Assembly (NCBI GenBank): GCA_937922775.1
Contig: CALAKE010000729.1
Coordinates: 1 to 5,460, forward strand
From: an uncultured bacterium
GTDB lineage: Bacteria; Acidobacteriota; UBA890
Length of the DNA stretch: 5,460 nt
Direction: 5' to 3'
Each line of letters begins with the position of its first letter. The stretch's first letter is position 1. Positions 1-5,460 of this stretch are shown piece by piece. Position numbers and translations under genes: made by a program. A model generated the notes under the pieces. It ran no database searches and was not told the origin of the DNA. It saw nothing but the letters and a program-made list of their open reading frames with translations.

Positions 1-1712
1 ACCTGGTCAAAGGTTTCGATGCTGACACCAAGATCTTCGAGACCACCTGGTCGGAGATCGACGTGAGCTGCGAGGCATGTCACGGGCCCGGGTCGCGGCA
101 TGTCGCCTGGGCGGAGCTGCCACCAATGGCCAGGCCGCCCAGTGACAACTACGAGCTCGTCATCACAACCAGGGACATAACGGCGCGACAGCAGGTGGAG
201 CTGTGCGCGCCCTGCCACTCGCGACGCTCGGAGCTTGGCGATTACGACCACCGGGGCTTGGAGTTGCTCGACAGCCAGCTTCCCGCTGTGCTGCGTGAGG
301 GTCTGTACCATCCGGACGGACAGATCCTGGAAGAAGTCTACGTCTACGGATCGTTCGTGCAGAGCAAGATGTACCGCAACGACGTGCGCTGCAGCGATTG
401 TCATGACGTACACAGCCTCCAGCTGCTCGAGGAGGGCAACCAACTCTGTCTTCAATGCCATCGTGGCGATACGTACGACTCGTACGAGCACCACTTTCAC
501 CAAAAGGTCTACCAGGGGGAGCCCAGCGACGGCGCCCTCTGTGTGAAATGTCACATGGCAGAGCAGCCTTTCATGGTCGTCGACTGGCGTGCAGATCACA
601 GTCTGAGGTTGCCACGCCCGGATCTCACCCTCGAGATCGAAACTCCAAACGCCTGCGGGCAGGCGGGGTGCCATGACGATCAGACAGCAGAGTGGTCGGC
701 CAGGTATTACCGGCAGTGGTACGGTGAGGCCAAGAAACCGCATTACGGTACCATCATCGCGGCGGGGCGTGCGCGTGCACCTGAAGCCCGTGACGATCTG
801 ATTCGGCTGGCGGCGGATGACCTGTACCCCGCAATCGTTCGCGCGACCGCGCTCACGCTGCTCACGTACTATCCCAGTGAGGAAAGCACGGCTGCATTCA
901 ATCTCGCGCTAGCGGACGAAGAGCCGCTGATCCGGCACACGGCTTTGTCGAGCCTGAACGCGTCCACGGCGGAAGAGTATGTCGAGTTGGTAACGCCACT
1001 GCTGTTCGACCCGGTGAAGGCGGTGCGGCTCGAGGCTGCCTCACGCCTCGCCGGCACACCCGCGGAGATGTTGGAGATTTATCAGCAGGATGCGCTGGCA
1101 GAGACGCTGGATGAATACCGCGAGACGATGACGTACTCGCTCGATTTCGCTTTTGCCGGCCACAATTTGGGGAACCTCTACGCTCGGCTCGGTGATGCGG
1201 ATGAGGCCGAGCGGAACTACAGATCGGCATTGGAGATCGACCATCTCTTCCATCCGGCGAAGATCAACCTGGGGATTCTCTACAACTCGACCGGCCGTAA
1301 CCAGGAAGCGGAGCAATTGTTCCGCGAGGTTCTGTCCGCGGATCCCGAGCAGTTGGAAGTCGCATACCTCCTGGGATTGCTGCTTGCAGAGCTCGATCGC
1401 ATCGACGAGGCAGTCGAATACCTCGGAAGGGCTTCAGACGGTTTACCGGAGCGTAGCCGGGCTCACTACAACTACGGCCTGGCACTCCAGGCGGTAGGAC
1501 GCTTGTCCGAGTCGGAGGCCGCCCTACAAAAGGCGTTAGGTGTCGAGCCGGCGAACTATGACTTCCTGTTCGCGCTGGCCGATTTTTACGTCAATCGTGA
1601 GGAATGGCGCCGGGCACTTTCCATGGCCGACAGAATGATCGCGGCGCAACCGGAAAACCGTCTCGGCTCCGACATCAGAGCACTGGCCGAACGAGAGCTG
1701 AGACGCGACTGA
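1..1712 (+). CDS. Multiheme c-type cytochrome with HEAT-like and TPR repeats (5' partial)
   Basis: The reading frame is open from the left edge (first full codon at base 3) to TGA at 1710-1712, so the N-terminus is missing. The GTG at 63 lies inside conserved family sequence (TTWSEIDVSCEACHGPGS) and is not the start. Haem c attachment motifs are CEACH (69), CAPCH (204), CSDCH (390), CLQCH (447), CVKCH (540) and an expanded CGQAGCH (654). HEAT-like helical repeats follow at about 780-1060, then about five TPR units at about 1150-1665. Known of the family: these are exported cytochrome c554-like proteins in which the haem domain is fused to a TPR tail. From memory, homologues carry about 180 further N-terminal residues with two more CxxCH sites, which would make an octahaem protein. 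Inference: periplasmic electron transfer, with the repeats binding a partner. The substrate is unknown. Family assignment is strong; the exact role is not. Confidence 0.93.
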   Translation, partial: LVKGFDADTKIFETTWSEIDVSCEACHGPGSRHVAWAELPPMARPPSDNYELVITTRDITARQQVELCAPCHSRRSELGDYDHRGLELLDSQLPAVLREGLYHPDGQILEEVYVYGSFVQSKMYRNDVRCSDCHDVHSLQLLEEGNQLCLQCHRGDTYDSYEHHFHQKVYQGEPSDGALCVKCHMAEQPFMVVDWRADHSLRLPRPDLTLEIETPNACGQAGCHDDQTAEWSARYYRQWYGEAKKPHYGTIIAAGRARAPEARDDLIRLAADDLYPAIVRATALTLLTYYPSEESTAAFNLALADEEPLIRHTALSSLNASTAEEYVELVTPLLFDPVKAVRLEAASRLAGTPAEMLEIYQQDALAETLDEYRETMTYSLDFAFAGHNLGNLYARLGDADEAERNYRSALEIDHLFHPAKINLGILYNSTGRNQEAEQLFREVLSADPEQLEVAYLLGLLLAELDRIDEAVEYLGRASDGLPERSRAHYNYGLALQAVGRLSESEAALQKALGVEPANYDFLFALADFYVNREEWRRALSMADRMIAAQPENRLGSDIRALAERELRRD

Positions 1713-1845
1713 GAAAAGTCAGAGGAGTTGGACCTTTGGTGTCGGCCTTGCGCGGCAGACGTCGCATCTTGATCTTCTGTTGACCATTGGGCGCCTCGCC
1801 TGAGGCAACCGTTACGGGCTTTTCGAGCCGCAAAGGAGTAGTGAT
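1713..1845 (+). other. Intergenic gap between cytochrome and lipoprotein genes
   Basis: This 133-base spacer has no convincing sigma-70 promoter. A TTGACC at 1780-1785 resembles a -35 box, but nothing like a -10 box lies 16-18 bases downstream. A short hairpin (GCCTC 1793-1797 with GAGGC 1802-1806, four-base loop) has no following T-run, so it is not a typical intrinsic terminator. The spacer is long enough for the lipoprotein to have its own promoter of a kind I cannot recognise. Confidence 0.4.
1832..1838 (+). promoter_or_regulatory. Ribosome binding site of the DUF4136 lipoprotein gene
   Basis: AAAGGAG lies seven bases ahead of the GTG at 1846. It supports that GTG over the out-of-frame ATG at 1844, which runs into a stop after four codons. 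Confidence 0.75.
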
Positions 1846-2409
1846 GTGCGCTCTTTGAAAGGTTTGGCCACCTTCCTGCTGGTCGCGAGCTTCACTGCCT
1901 GCTCATCGATGACTATCGAGACCGACTTCAATCCGCAGGCTACTGGGGACATGGCGGAATACCGGACATACGCGTTGCTTCCGCATCCTACCGGCGGAGA
2001 CCCGCGCGTGCACAACCCGCTGGTTGCATCCCGTGTGGAGACGGCGGTAGACGAGACGCTTGCTGCCAAGGGCTATACCAGGGCCAGCGCTGCGAGTGCG
2101 GACTTTATGGTTGGCTGGCATGCCGCGTTGGAGGGTAAGGTCGACGTACAAACCGTGGACCGGTATTACGGCTACGGTTACGGAGGGTGGTACGGACGCT
2201 ACGGACGGGGCGCTGTCGTAAGTAATACGCACGTTCGCGAGTACGACGAGGGAACGCTGATAATCGATGTCGTCGACAAGAGTTCCAACGAACTGGTGTG
2301 GCGTGGCTCTGTGCAGGCCGAAGTGTATCGGGACGTGTCACCCCAGGAACGGCAGGCCCGTATCACAAAAGCGATACAGGCGATTTTCGAAGATTTCCCC
2401 CCTAGCTGA
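1846..2409 (+). CDS. DUF4136-type lipoprotein
   Basis: This 187-residue protein starts with GTG, chosen by the AAAGGAG site seven bases upstream. The N-terminus has the layout of a lipoprotein signal: basic MRSLK, a hydrophobic stretch, then FTAC with the probable lipidated Cys at residue 19. Ser at +2 fits outer-membrane sorting by the Lol rule. The mature part follows the DUF4136 pattern: an opening beta strand near DFNPQATGDMAEYRTYALLP, NPLVASRVETAVDETLAAKGY (split over residues 57-77), ADFMVGWHA (85-93), REYDEGTLIIDVVD (131-144), LVWRGSVQAEV (150-160) and a terminal helix ending in FPPS. A Tyr/Gly-rich insert, RYYGYGYGGWYGRYGRG, sits at 106-122; such inserts are common in the family. No biochemical function is established for this family as far as I know. 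It is probably a periplasm-facing outer-membrane lipoprotein. The 79-base gap to the kinase permits but does not prove co-transcription. Confidence 0.9.
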   Translation: MRSLKGLATFLLVASFTACSSMTIETDFNPQATGDMAEYRTYALLPHPTGGDPRVHNPLVASRVETAVDETLAAKGYTRASAASADFMVGWHAALEGKVDVQTVDRYYGYGYGGWYGRYGRGAVVSNTHVREYDEGTLIIDVVDKSSNELVWRGSVQAEVYRDVSPQERQARITKAIQAIFEDFPPS

Positions 2410-2421
2410 GACACCGTCTCA

Positions 2422-2449
2422 TTGGCTATTGGCCGGAATCGGGTAAATT
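2422..2449 (+). promoter_or_regulatory. Weak candidate sigma-70-like promoter for the kinase gene
   Basis: TTGGCT at 2422-2427 and TAAATT at 2444-2449 each match four of six consensus positions and are 16 bases apart. Transcription would then start near 2456, inside the downstream GC-rich hairpin. This is weak evidence, and the sigma-factor preferences of the host are unknown. Confidence 0.22.
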
Positions 2450-2480
2450 TTTTGCCCCGGGGTCCATCCCCGGGGTGAGG
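2448..2480 (+). repeat. GC-rich inverted repeat abutting the kinase ribosome binding site
   Basis: Two identical CCCCGGGG octamers (2455-2462 and 2468-2475) are separated by TCCAT. Each is itself a palindrome, and together they form a perfect 8-bp GC stem with a five-base loop. A run of six T at 2448-2453 comes before the stem, not after it, so this is not a + strand intrinsic terminator. In RNA the stem could extend outward through G-U and U-A pairs between 2450-2454 and 2476-2480, covering the GAGG ribosome binding site. It could equally be a DNA operator, since both half-sites are symmetric. Confidence 0.7.
2477..2480 (+). promoter_or_regulatory. Ribosome binding site of the kinase gene
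   Basis: GAGG sits eight bases ahead of the ATG at 2489 and one base after the GC-rich stem. Its access may depend on that structure. Confidence 0.55.
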
Positions 2481-2488
2481 TAACCTCC

Positions 2489-4063
2489 ATGGTCGAGCAC
2501 ATCTCGCTGCATCCGAGGGCGGAATCGGACCTCACGTTGTCGGACCTCAGGAAACGTTCGGGCACCAGCCTGCCGACAGACCTGCTCAGAGACATTTCCC
2601 GGCGTCTTCAGTTCATCTGTATCCTCCTCCTCGGCCTGACAGTCATCAACTCTATCATGTTCGAGGTAGTAGGATTCGAAGCGAACCGTGCAATCCGGTA
2701 CACTGGCCTCGCCGTCGCAGTTTTCGTAAACCTCACAGTCTTCTTCCTCGCGAGGAGCGGCAAGGTCACCGCCGGTCGGCTGCTCAACTTGGGCATGGCA
2801 TATGAAGTCGTTTTGGCGGCCGTTCTTTCCTATAGTACGGTGGAGCTGACCTGGTTCACCTCGGTTCGCGCGGGCTTCATCTTATCTCCGGTTGCGATCT
2901 GGATACTGATTTTCCCCATGGTTGTTCCCAACACGACGCAAAAGACACTGATCGCCTCAGTCGCGGCCGCGCTCACGGAACCGATGACGGTAGTGTTGTT
3001 GGTTGCAGCTGGGGTGGGGGGAATGCCCACACTTGGCGGTTTCGTCCGGAACCTCTGGCCAACCGTCGTAGCAATAGTCATTGCGGTCGCGATAGCGAGA
3101 CTCATTTACGGGCTGGGAGAAGAGATCTCGAGAGCGCGGGCCATGGGAAGCTACAAGCTGACCAGTCTTCTGGGTCGGGGGGGGATGGGAGAGGTGTGGC
3201 GGGGCAAACACCGCTTGCTTTCACGGGATGCTGCCGTCAAACTGATTCGGCCTCGGGAGCTGGATTCCACAGACGAATCTCGCGCATTGACGGTGCTGAA
3301 GCGCTTCGAGCGTGAGGTGCAGGCAACCGCGGTATTGCGATCACCTCACACCATCGAAGTCTACGACTACGGCATCGCCCAGGACGGCACATTCTACTAT
3401 GTGATGGAACTCCTGAACGGCTTGGACCTACAGGACCTGGCGGAGAAATTCGGGCCTCAGCCAGCCGGTCGGGTGGTTCACATCCTGAAACAGGCCTGCC
3501 ATTCGCTCCATGAGGCACACGTCGGCGGACTCATTCACAGAGACATCAAGCCGTCGAACCTGTTTCTCTGCCGCTATGGACTCGACGCCGACTTCATCAA
3601 GGTCCTGGACTTTGGGATCGTGAAGCAAGATCTCGGGCACGACGACGACGGGCGGCACCTGACAGAGGTCGGAATGGTTTCAGGCACACCCGCGTATCTG
3701 GCCCCCGAACAAGCAGCCGAAGGGAAAGAGCCCGACGGGCGGGCAGACCTGTATGCGCTCGGCTGTGTCGGATATTGGCTGCTGACCAAACAGCTCGTGT
3801 TCGATAAAATGTCGCCCATGGCATTCGTGGTGGCACATTCCAATGATGAGCCACCGCCGATTTCCACCCGCACGTCCAATGAAGTACCGTCCGACCTGGA
3901 AGACGTGATCATGTCGTGCCTGGCCAAGGACCCGAACGACCGGCCCAGAGACGCTATGGAGCTGGCACGCCGTCTCGGCAGCGTGGCAGCGGCGAACGCA
4001 TGGACTCAAGAAACTGCTGACGAATGGTGGGTCGAACACGCGACCGACCTCGAGATTGGCTGA
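2489..4063 (+). CDS. Membrane-anchored Hanks-type Ser/Thr protein kinase, six N-terminal TM segments
   Basis: This 524-residue protein starts with ATG behind a GAGG site. Residues 1-39 are a polar cytoplasmic leader. Six hydrophobic segments follow at about 40-62, 70-88, 97-117, 127-147, 153-175 and 190-208; an even number leaves the C-terminus in the cytoplasm. The kinase domain spans about 222-497 and looks complete: glycine loop GRGGMG (229-234), lysine K251 in AVK, helix-C glutamate E276, catalytic HRDIKPSN (350-357, D352), DFG (374-376), activation loop with T392, S398 and T400 as possible phosphorylation sites, APE (405-407), D420 of subdomain IX and R485 near the end of the fold. It should therefore be an active RD kinase that phosphorylates proteins on Ser/Thr. 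Unlike PknB-type kinases, the membrane part precedes the catalytic domain, and there is no extracellular sensor domain such as PASTA. The signal and substrates are unknown. A barrel gene follows after 14 bases, suggesting co-translation. Confidence 0.96.
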   Translation: MVEHISLHPRAESDLTLSDLRKRSGTSLPTDLLRDISRRLQFICILLLGLTVINSIMFEVVGFEANRAIRYTGLAVAVFVNLTVFFLARSGKVTAGRLLNLGMAYEVVLAAVLSYSTVELTWFTSVRAGFILSPVAIWILIFPMVVPNTTQKTLIASVAAALTEPMTVVLLVAAGVGGMPTLGGFVRNLWPTVVAIVIAVAIARLIYGLGEEISRARAMGSYKLTSLLGRGGMGEVWRGKHRLLSRDAAVKLIRPRELDSTDESRALTVLKRFEREVQATAVLRSPHTIEVYDYGIAQDGTFYYVMELLNGLDLQDLAEKFGPQPAGRVVHILKQACHSLHEAHVGGLIHRDIKPSNLFLCRYGLDADFIKVLDFGIVKQDLGHDDDGRHLTEVGMVSGTPAYLAPEQAAEGKEPDGRADLYALGCVGYWLLTKQLVFDKMSPMAFVVAHSNDEPPPISTRTSNEVPSDLEDVIMSCLAKDPNDRPRDAMELARRLGSVAAANAWTQETADEWWVEHATDLEIG

Positions 4064-4066
4064 TCG

Positions 4067-4073
4067 AAGGAGG
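4067..4073 (+). promoter_or_regulatory. Strong ribosome binding site that sets a TTG start for the first barrel gene
   Basis: AAGGAGG begins three bases after the kinase stop and lies four bases ahead of TTG at 4078. The protein from this TTG opens directly with a signal peptide. The longer in-frame ATG at 4024 would overlap the kinase by 40 bases and place a charged, Arg-rich stretch ahead of the signal peptide. CTG at 4081 has better spacing (seven bases) but is a rarer start codon. Confidence 0.75.
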
Positions 4074-4077
4074 ATCT

Positions 4078-4698
4078 TTGCTGAGATTTCTTTTCCCGAT
4101 ATTGGCGTTGGCCGTTCTGCCGGTACAAGCCTGGGCGCAACGCGTCGAGATCACCCCGTTCGTCGGATACCGATTTGGTGGCGGGTTTTCGGACGTAACG
4201 ACCTCGGGGTCGACTACATCGCGAGACATCGGAATCGATGAAGGTCTGAGTCTCGGCATCGTATTGGACGTGTCATTGTCGAGGCTGTTTCAGCTCGAAC
4301 TCCTTTTCGACCGCCAGGACAGTCACTTGAATCGAGAGGATTCGGACGGTGCCGAGACCCCGTTGGCCGACGGCAAGGTGAACTACTATCACATAGGCCT
4401 ACTCTTTCAAGGCAAGAGCACCATCCAGCCGTTCGTTGCAATCACTACAGGTGCCACTCACTTCCGTACTCCCGAAGACACGGACGATGAGTGGCGGAGT
4501 TCCCTGGGCATCGCCCTGGGAGGCAAGACCCGATTCAACGAGTGGATAGGGGCACGGTTGCAGGCGCGCCTGGTTGGCACATACATCGGGAGCGACGACG
4601 AACTGTTGTGCGGTACACCTGATGGCTGCTACACCAAGCTGAATGATACGATTATGCGGCAGCTCGACCTGTCCGGTGGTGTGATTTTCCATTTCTAG
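4078..4698 (+). CDS. Small outer-membrane beta-barrel protein
   Basis: From the TTG at 4078 the product is 206 residues. Residues 1-20 form a Sec signal peptide ending AWA before Gln21. The mature part is a series of amphipathic strands with alternating hydrophobic residues (RVEITPFVGYRFGGGF, LSLGIVLDVSL, FQLELLFDRQ, VNYYHIGLLFQ, IQPFVAITTGATHF, RSSLGIALGGKTRF, IGARLQARLVGTYIG) and a final strand LSGGVIFHF ending in Phe, the usual recognition signal for the BAM assembly machine. About eight strands fit the length, as in OmpA/OmpW-like small barrels. Two cysteines (178 and 184, CGTPDGC) lie in the last long loop and may form a disulphide. The protein is a paralogue of the next gene. The kinase stop is 14 bases upstream, so translational coupling is likely. 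It could be a structural, adhesive or small-solute barrel; no specific function is recognised. Confidence 0.88.
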   Translation: MLRFLFPILALAVLPVQAWAQRVEITPFVGYRFGGGFSDVTTSGSTTSRDIGIDEGLSLGIVLDVSLSRLFQLELLFDRQDSHLNREDSDGAETPLADGKVNYYHIGLLFQGKSTIQPFVAITTGATHFRTPEDTDDEWRSSLGIALGGKTRFNEWIGARLQARLVGTYIGSDDELLCGTPDGCYTKLNDTIMRQLDLSGGVIFHF

Positions 4699-4819
4699 CA
4701 CGACCGCGGCTAGGCGCCCGCATTTGGAGGGATCGATAAGACCAAGGTCCAATAGCCGTGATCGCGGTAATGATCTAGTATCAGAAACAACCTCTTGTTT
4801 CTTCAACTGAGAGATACTT
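4699..4819 (+). other. Intergenic spacer between the two barrel genes
   Basis: These 121 bases hold the nested inverted repeat described separately, a short palindrome GACCAAGGTC (4740-4749) and an imperfect one, CCGTGATCGCGG (4756-4767). TAGTAT at 4776-4781 resembles a -10 box but has no matching -35 box at the right distance. The spacing allows a separate promoter for the second barrel gene, but none is convincing. Confidence 0.4.
4777..4818 (+). repeat. Nested inverted repeat just ahead of the second barrel gene
   Basis: The inner stem pairs AGAAACAA (4783-4790) with TTGTTTCT (4795-4802) perfectly over eight bases around the loop CCTC. Directly outside it, AGTATC (4777-4782) pairs with GATACT (4813-4818), leaving a ten-base bulge on the 3' side. 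The weak ribosome binding site GAGAG (4809-4813) falls in the bulge and outer stem, one or two bases before the GTG start region. It may be an mRNA leader structure or a protein-binding site. The T-run after the inner stem is too poor for a typical terminator. Confidence 0.55.
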
Positions 4820-5460
4820 GTGAAAATCCAGAGACTCCTGCTCGTGGTGCTACTCCTGATGATAGGTTTTTCGTCTGCTTTCGCGCAGCGCAGAGGACAG
4901 AGGCGCACGCCCCGGTCTATCGATCACCGGCTCGAGCTGTCCGTATTGGCTGGCTATCAGTTCGGCGGGAGCCTGGACGGACGTGACGGCGAGTACAGCC
5001 TCGACGATGCCCTGTCGGTCACGGCCATAGCAGACGTGACGTTGAGGCCCGGCGCGCAGTTCGAGTTCATGTACAGCCGTCAGTTCACGCAAGAGCAGTT
5101 CCAACCGTATGTCGGAGGGGTTAAGGAGACGCTGTGGGATGCAACCGTCGAGTACTTCCAATTCGGCGGGCTCGGATATGTCGACGCCGGCGCCGCCCAA
5201 ACGTTTGCGGTCGGTACGCTAGGTTGGACCACCTACAAAGTCGACGATCCCACGGTGAGCGGCGAGTCGAAATTCTCCGCAACTCTCGGTTTGGGCGCGA
5301 GGGCTTTTCCAAATGACCGAATCGGCGTGCGCGTCGAAGTGCGGATGCTCATGACGTTCATGGAAACGACAGGGGCGCTCGGCTGCGGCGGTTGGGGCTG
5401 CACGGGAGGCTTCTACGGCTGGGGCATTCTCCAGGGAGTGCTCTCGGGTGGGCTGACTGT
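4820..5460 (+). CDS. Outer-membrane beta-barrel protein, paralogue of the preceding gene (3' partial)
   Basis: The frame opens with GTG at 4820 after a weak GAGAG site (4809-4813) and stays open to the right edge, giving 213 codons plus two bases. Residues 1-22 are a clear signal peptide (MKIQRLLLVV..., cleavage after AFA before Gln23), followed by a short Arg-rich stretch (QRRGQRRTPR) and then beta-strand-like sequence: LELSVLAGYQFGGSL, LSVTAIADVTL, AQFEFMYSRQFT, VEYFQFGGLGYV, TFAVGTLGWTTY, FSATLGLGARAF, IGVRVEVRMLM. It aligns strand for strand with the upstream barrel, including GY-FGG near the start, the phrase VEYFQFGG against VNYYHIGL, RIGVRVEVR against WIGARLQAR, and a two-cysteine loop (C189, C194). 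In the paralogue the motif LSGG is followed by only five residues, so this gene probably ends a few codons beyond the window. No ATG lies near its start, so an ATG-only search would miss it. Specific function unknown. Confidence 0.87.
   Translation, partial: MKIQRLLLVVLLLMIGFSSAFAQRRGQRRTPRSIDHRLELSVLAGYQFGGSLDGRDGEYSLDDALSVTAIADVTLRPGAQFEFMYSRQFTQEQFQPYVGGVKETLWDATVEYFQFGGLGYVDAGAAQTFAVGTLGWTTYKVDDPTVSGESKFSATLGLGARAFPNDRIGVRVEVRMLMTFMETTGALGCGGWGCTGGFYGWGILQGVLSGGLT

Noticed and set aside
1739..1783. A 14-codon open frame starting at GTG and ending at TGA, behind a GAGGAG at 1722-1727, as a possible leader peptide.
   Set aside because: The spacing to the ribosome binding site is 11 bases, there is no run of one regulatory amino acid, and no terminator or antiterminator pair follows. 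Such short frames are expected by chance.
1793..1806. Small hairpin GCCTC/GAGGC as a terminator after the cytochrome gene.
   Set aside because: The stem is only five pairs and no T-run follows on the + strand.
2160..2215. Tyr/Gly-rich repeat coding segment in the lipoprotein as a special low-complexity or prion-like element.
   Set aside because: Tyr/Gly/Trp-rich inserts at this position are common in DUF4136 proteins, so this is ordinary for the family.
2448..2475. GC-rich hairpin with a T-run read as an intrinsic terminator.
   Set aside because: The T-run lies 5' of the hairpin on the + strand. On the - strand the hairpin is followed by A rather than T, so neither direction fits.
4399..4908. 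A 169-codon open frame on the - strand across the end of the first barrel gene and the spacer.
   Set aside because: It overlaps two well-supported + strand genes, spans their spacer and has no recognisable domain or ribosome binding site; it looks like a shadow of the coding strand.
4795..4986. A 63-codon + strand frame starting at ATG over the start of the second barrel gene.
   Set aside because: It is out of frame with the signal-peptide-bearing barrel gene that covers the same bases, and its product has no signal or domain.

Overview
The window reads as ordinary chromosomal DNA from a moderately GC-rich Gram-negative bacterium. The evidence is a periplasm-type multiheme cytochrome, an outer-membrane-type lipoprotein and two outer-membrane beta-barrels, alongside a Hanks-type Ser/Thr kinase. 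That mix suits Gemmatimonadota, Acidobacteriota, Myxococcota or relatives. I lean weakly to Gemmatimonadota, from the style of the kinase only; nothing in the window fixes the taxon.

All five genes are on the + strand. (1) 1-1712: the 3' part of a multiheme c-type cytochrome with six haem-binding motifs in the window, then HEAT-like and TPR repeats; its start lies upstream of the window. (2) 1846-2409: a small DUF4136-type lipoprotein starting at GTG. (3) 2489-4063: a Ser/Thr protein kinase with six N-terminal membrane segments and a complete cytoplasmic catalytic domain. (4) 4078-4698: a small outer-membrane beta-barrel protein starting at TTG, 14 bases after the kinase stop and probably translated from the same message. 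(5) 4820 to the right edge: a second barrel protein, a diverged paralogue of gene 4, starting at GTG and cut probably only a few residues before its end.

The gaps are 133, 79, 14 and 121 bases. Two carry notable inverted repeats just ahead of a start codon: a very GC-rich hairpin abutting the kinase ribosome binding site (2448-2480), and a nested inverted repeat ahead of gene 5 (4777-4818). No tRNA, rRNA, CRISPR array, insertion sequence or integrase is visible.

Functionally, the cytochrome belongs to periplasmic electron transfer and is probably unrelated to the rest. The kinase and barrel pair could form a small envelope unit in which an integral-membrane kinase is made together with outer-membrane proteins. 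That is an inference from gene order. I see no clear sign of a wholly new system; the kinase architecture, its leader hairpin and the tandem barrels are the parts most worth a second look.
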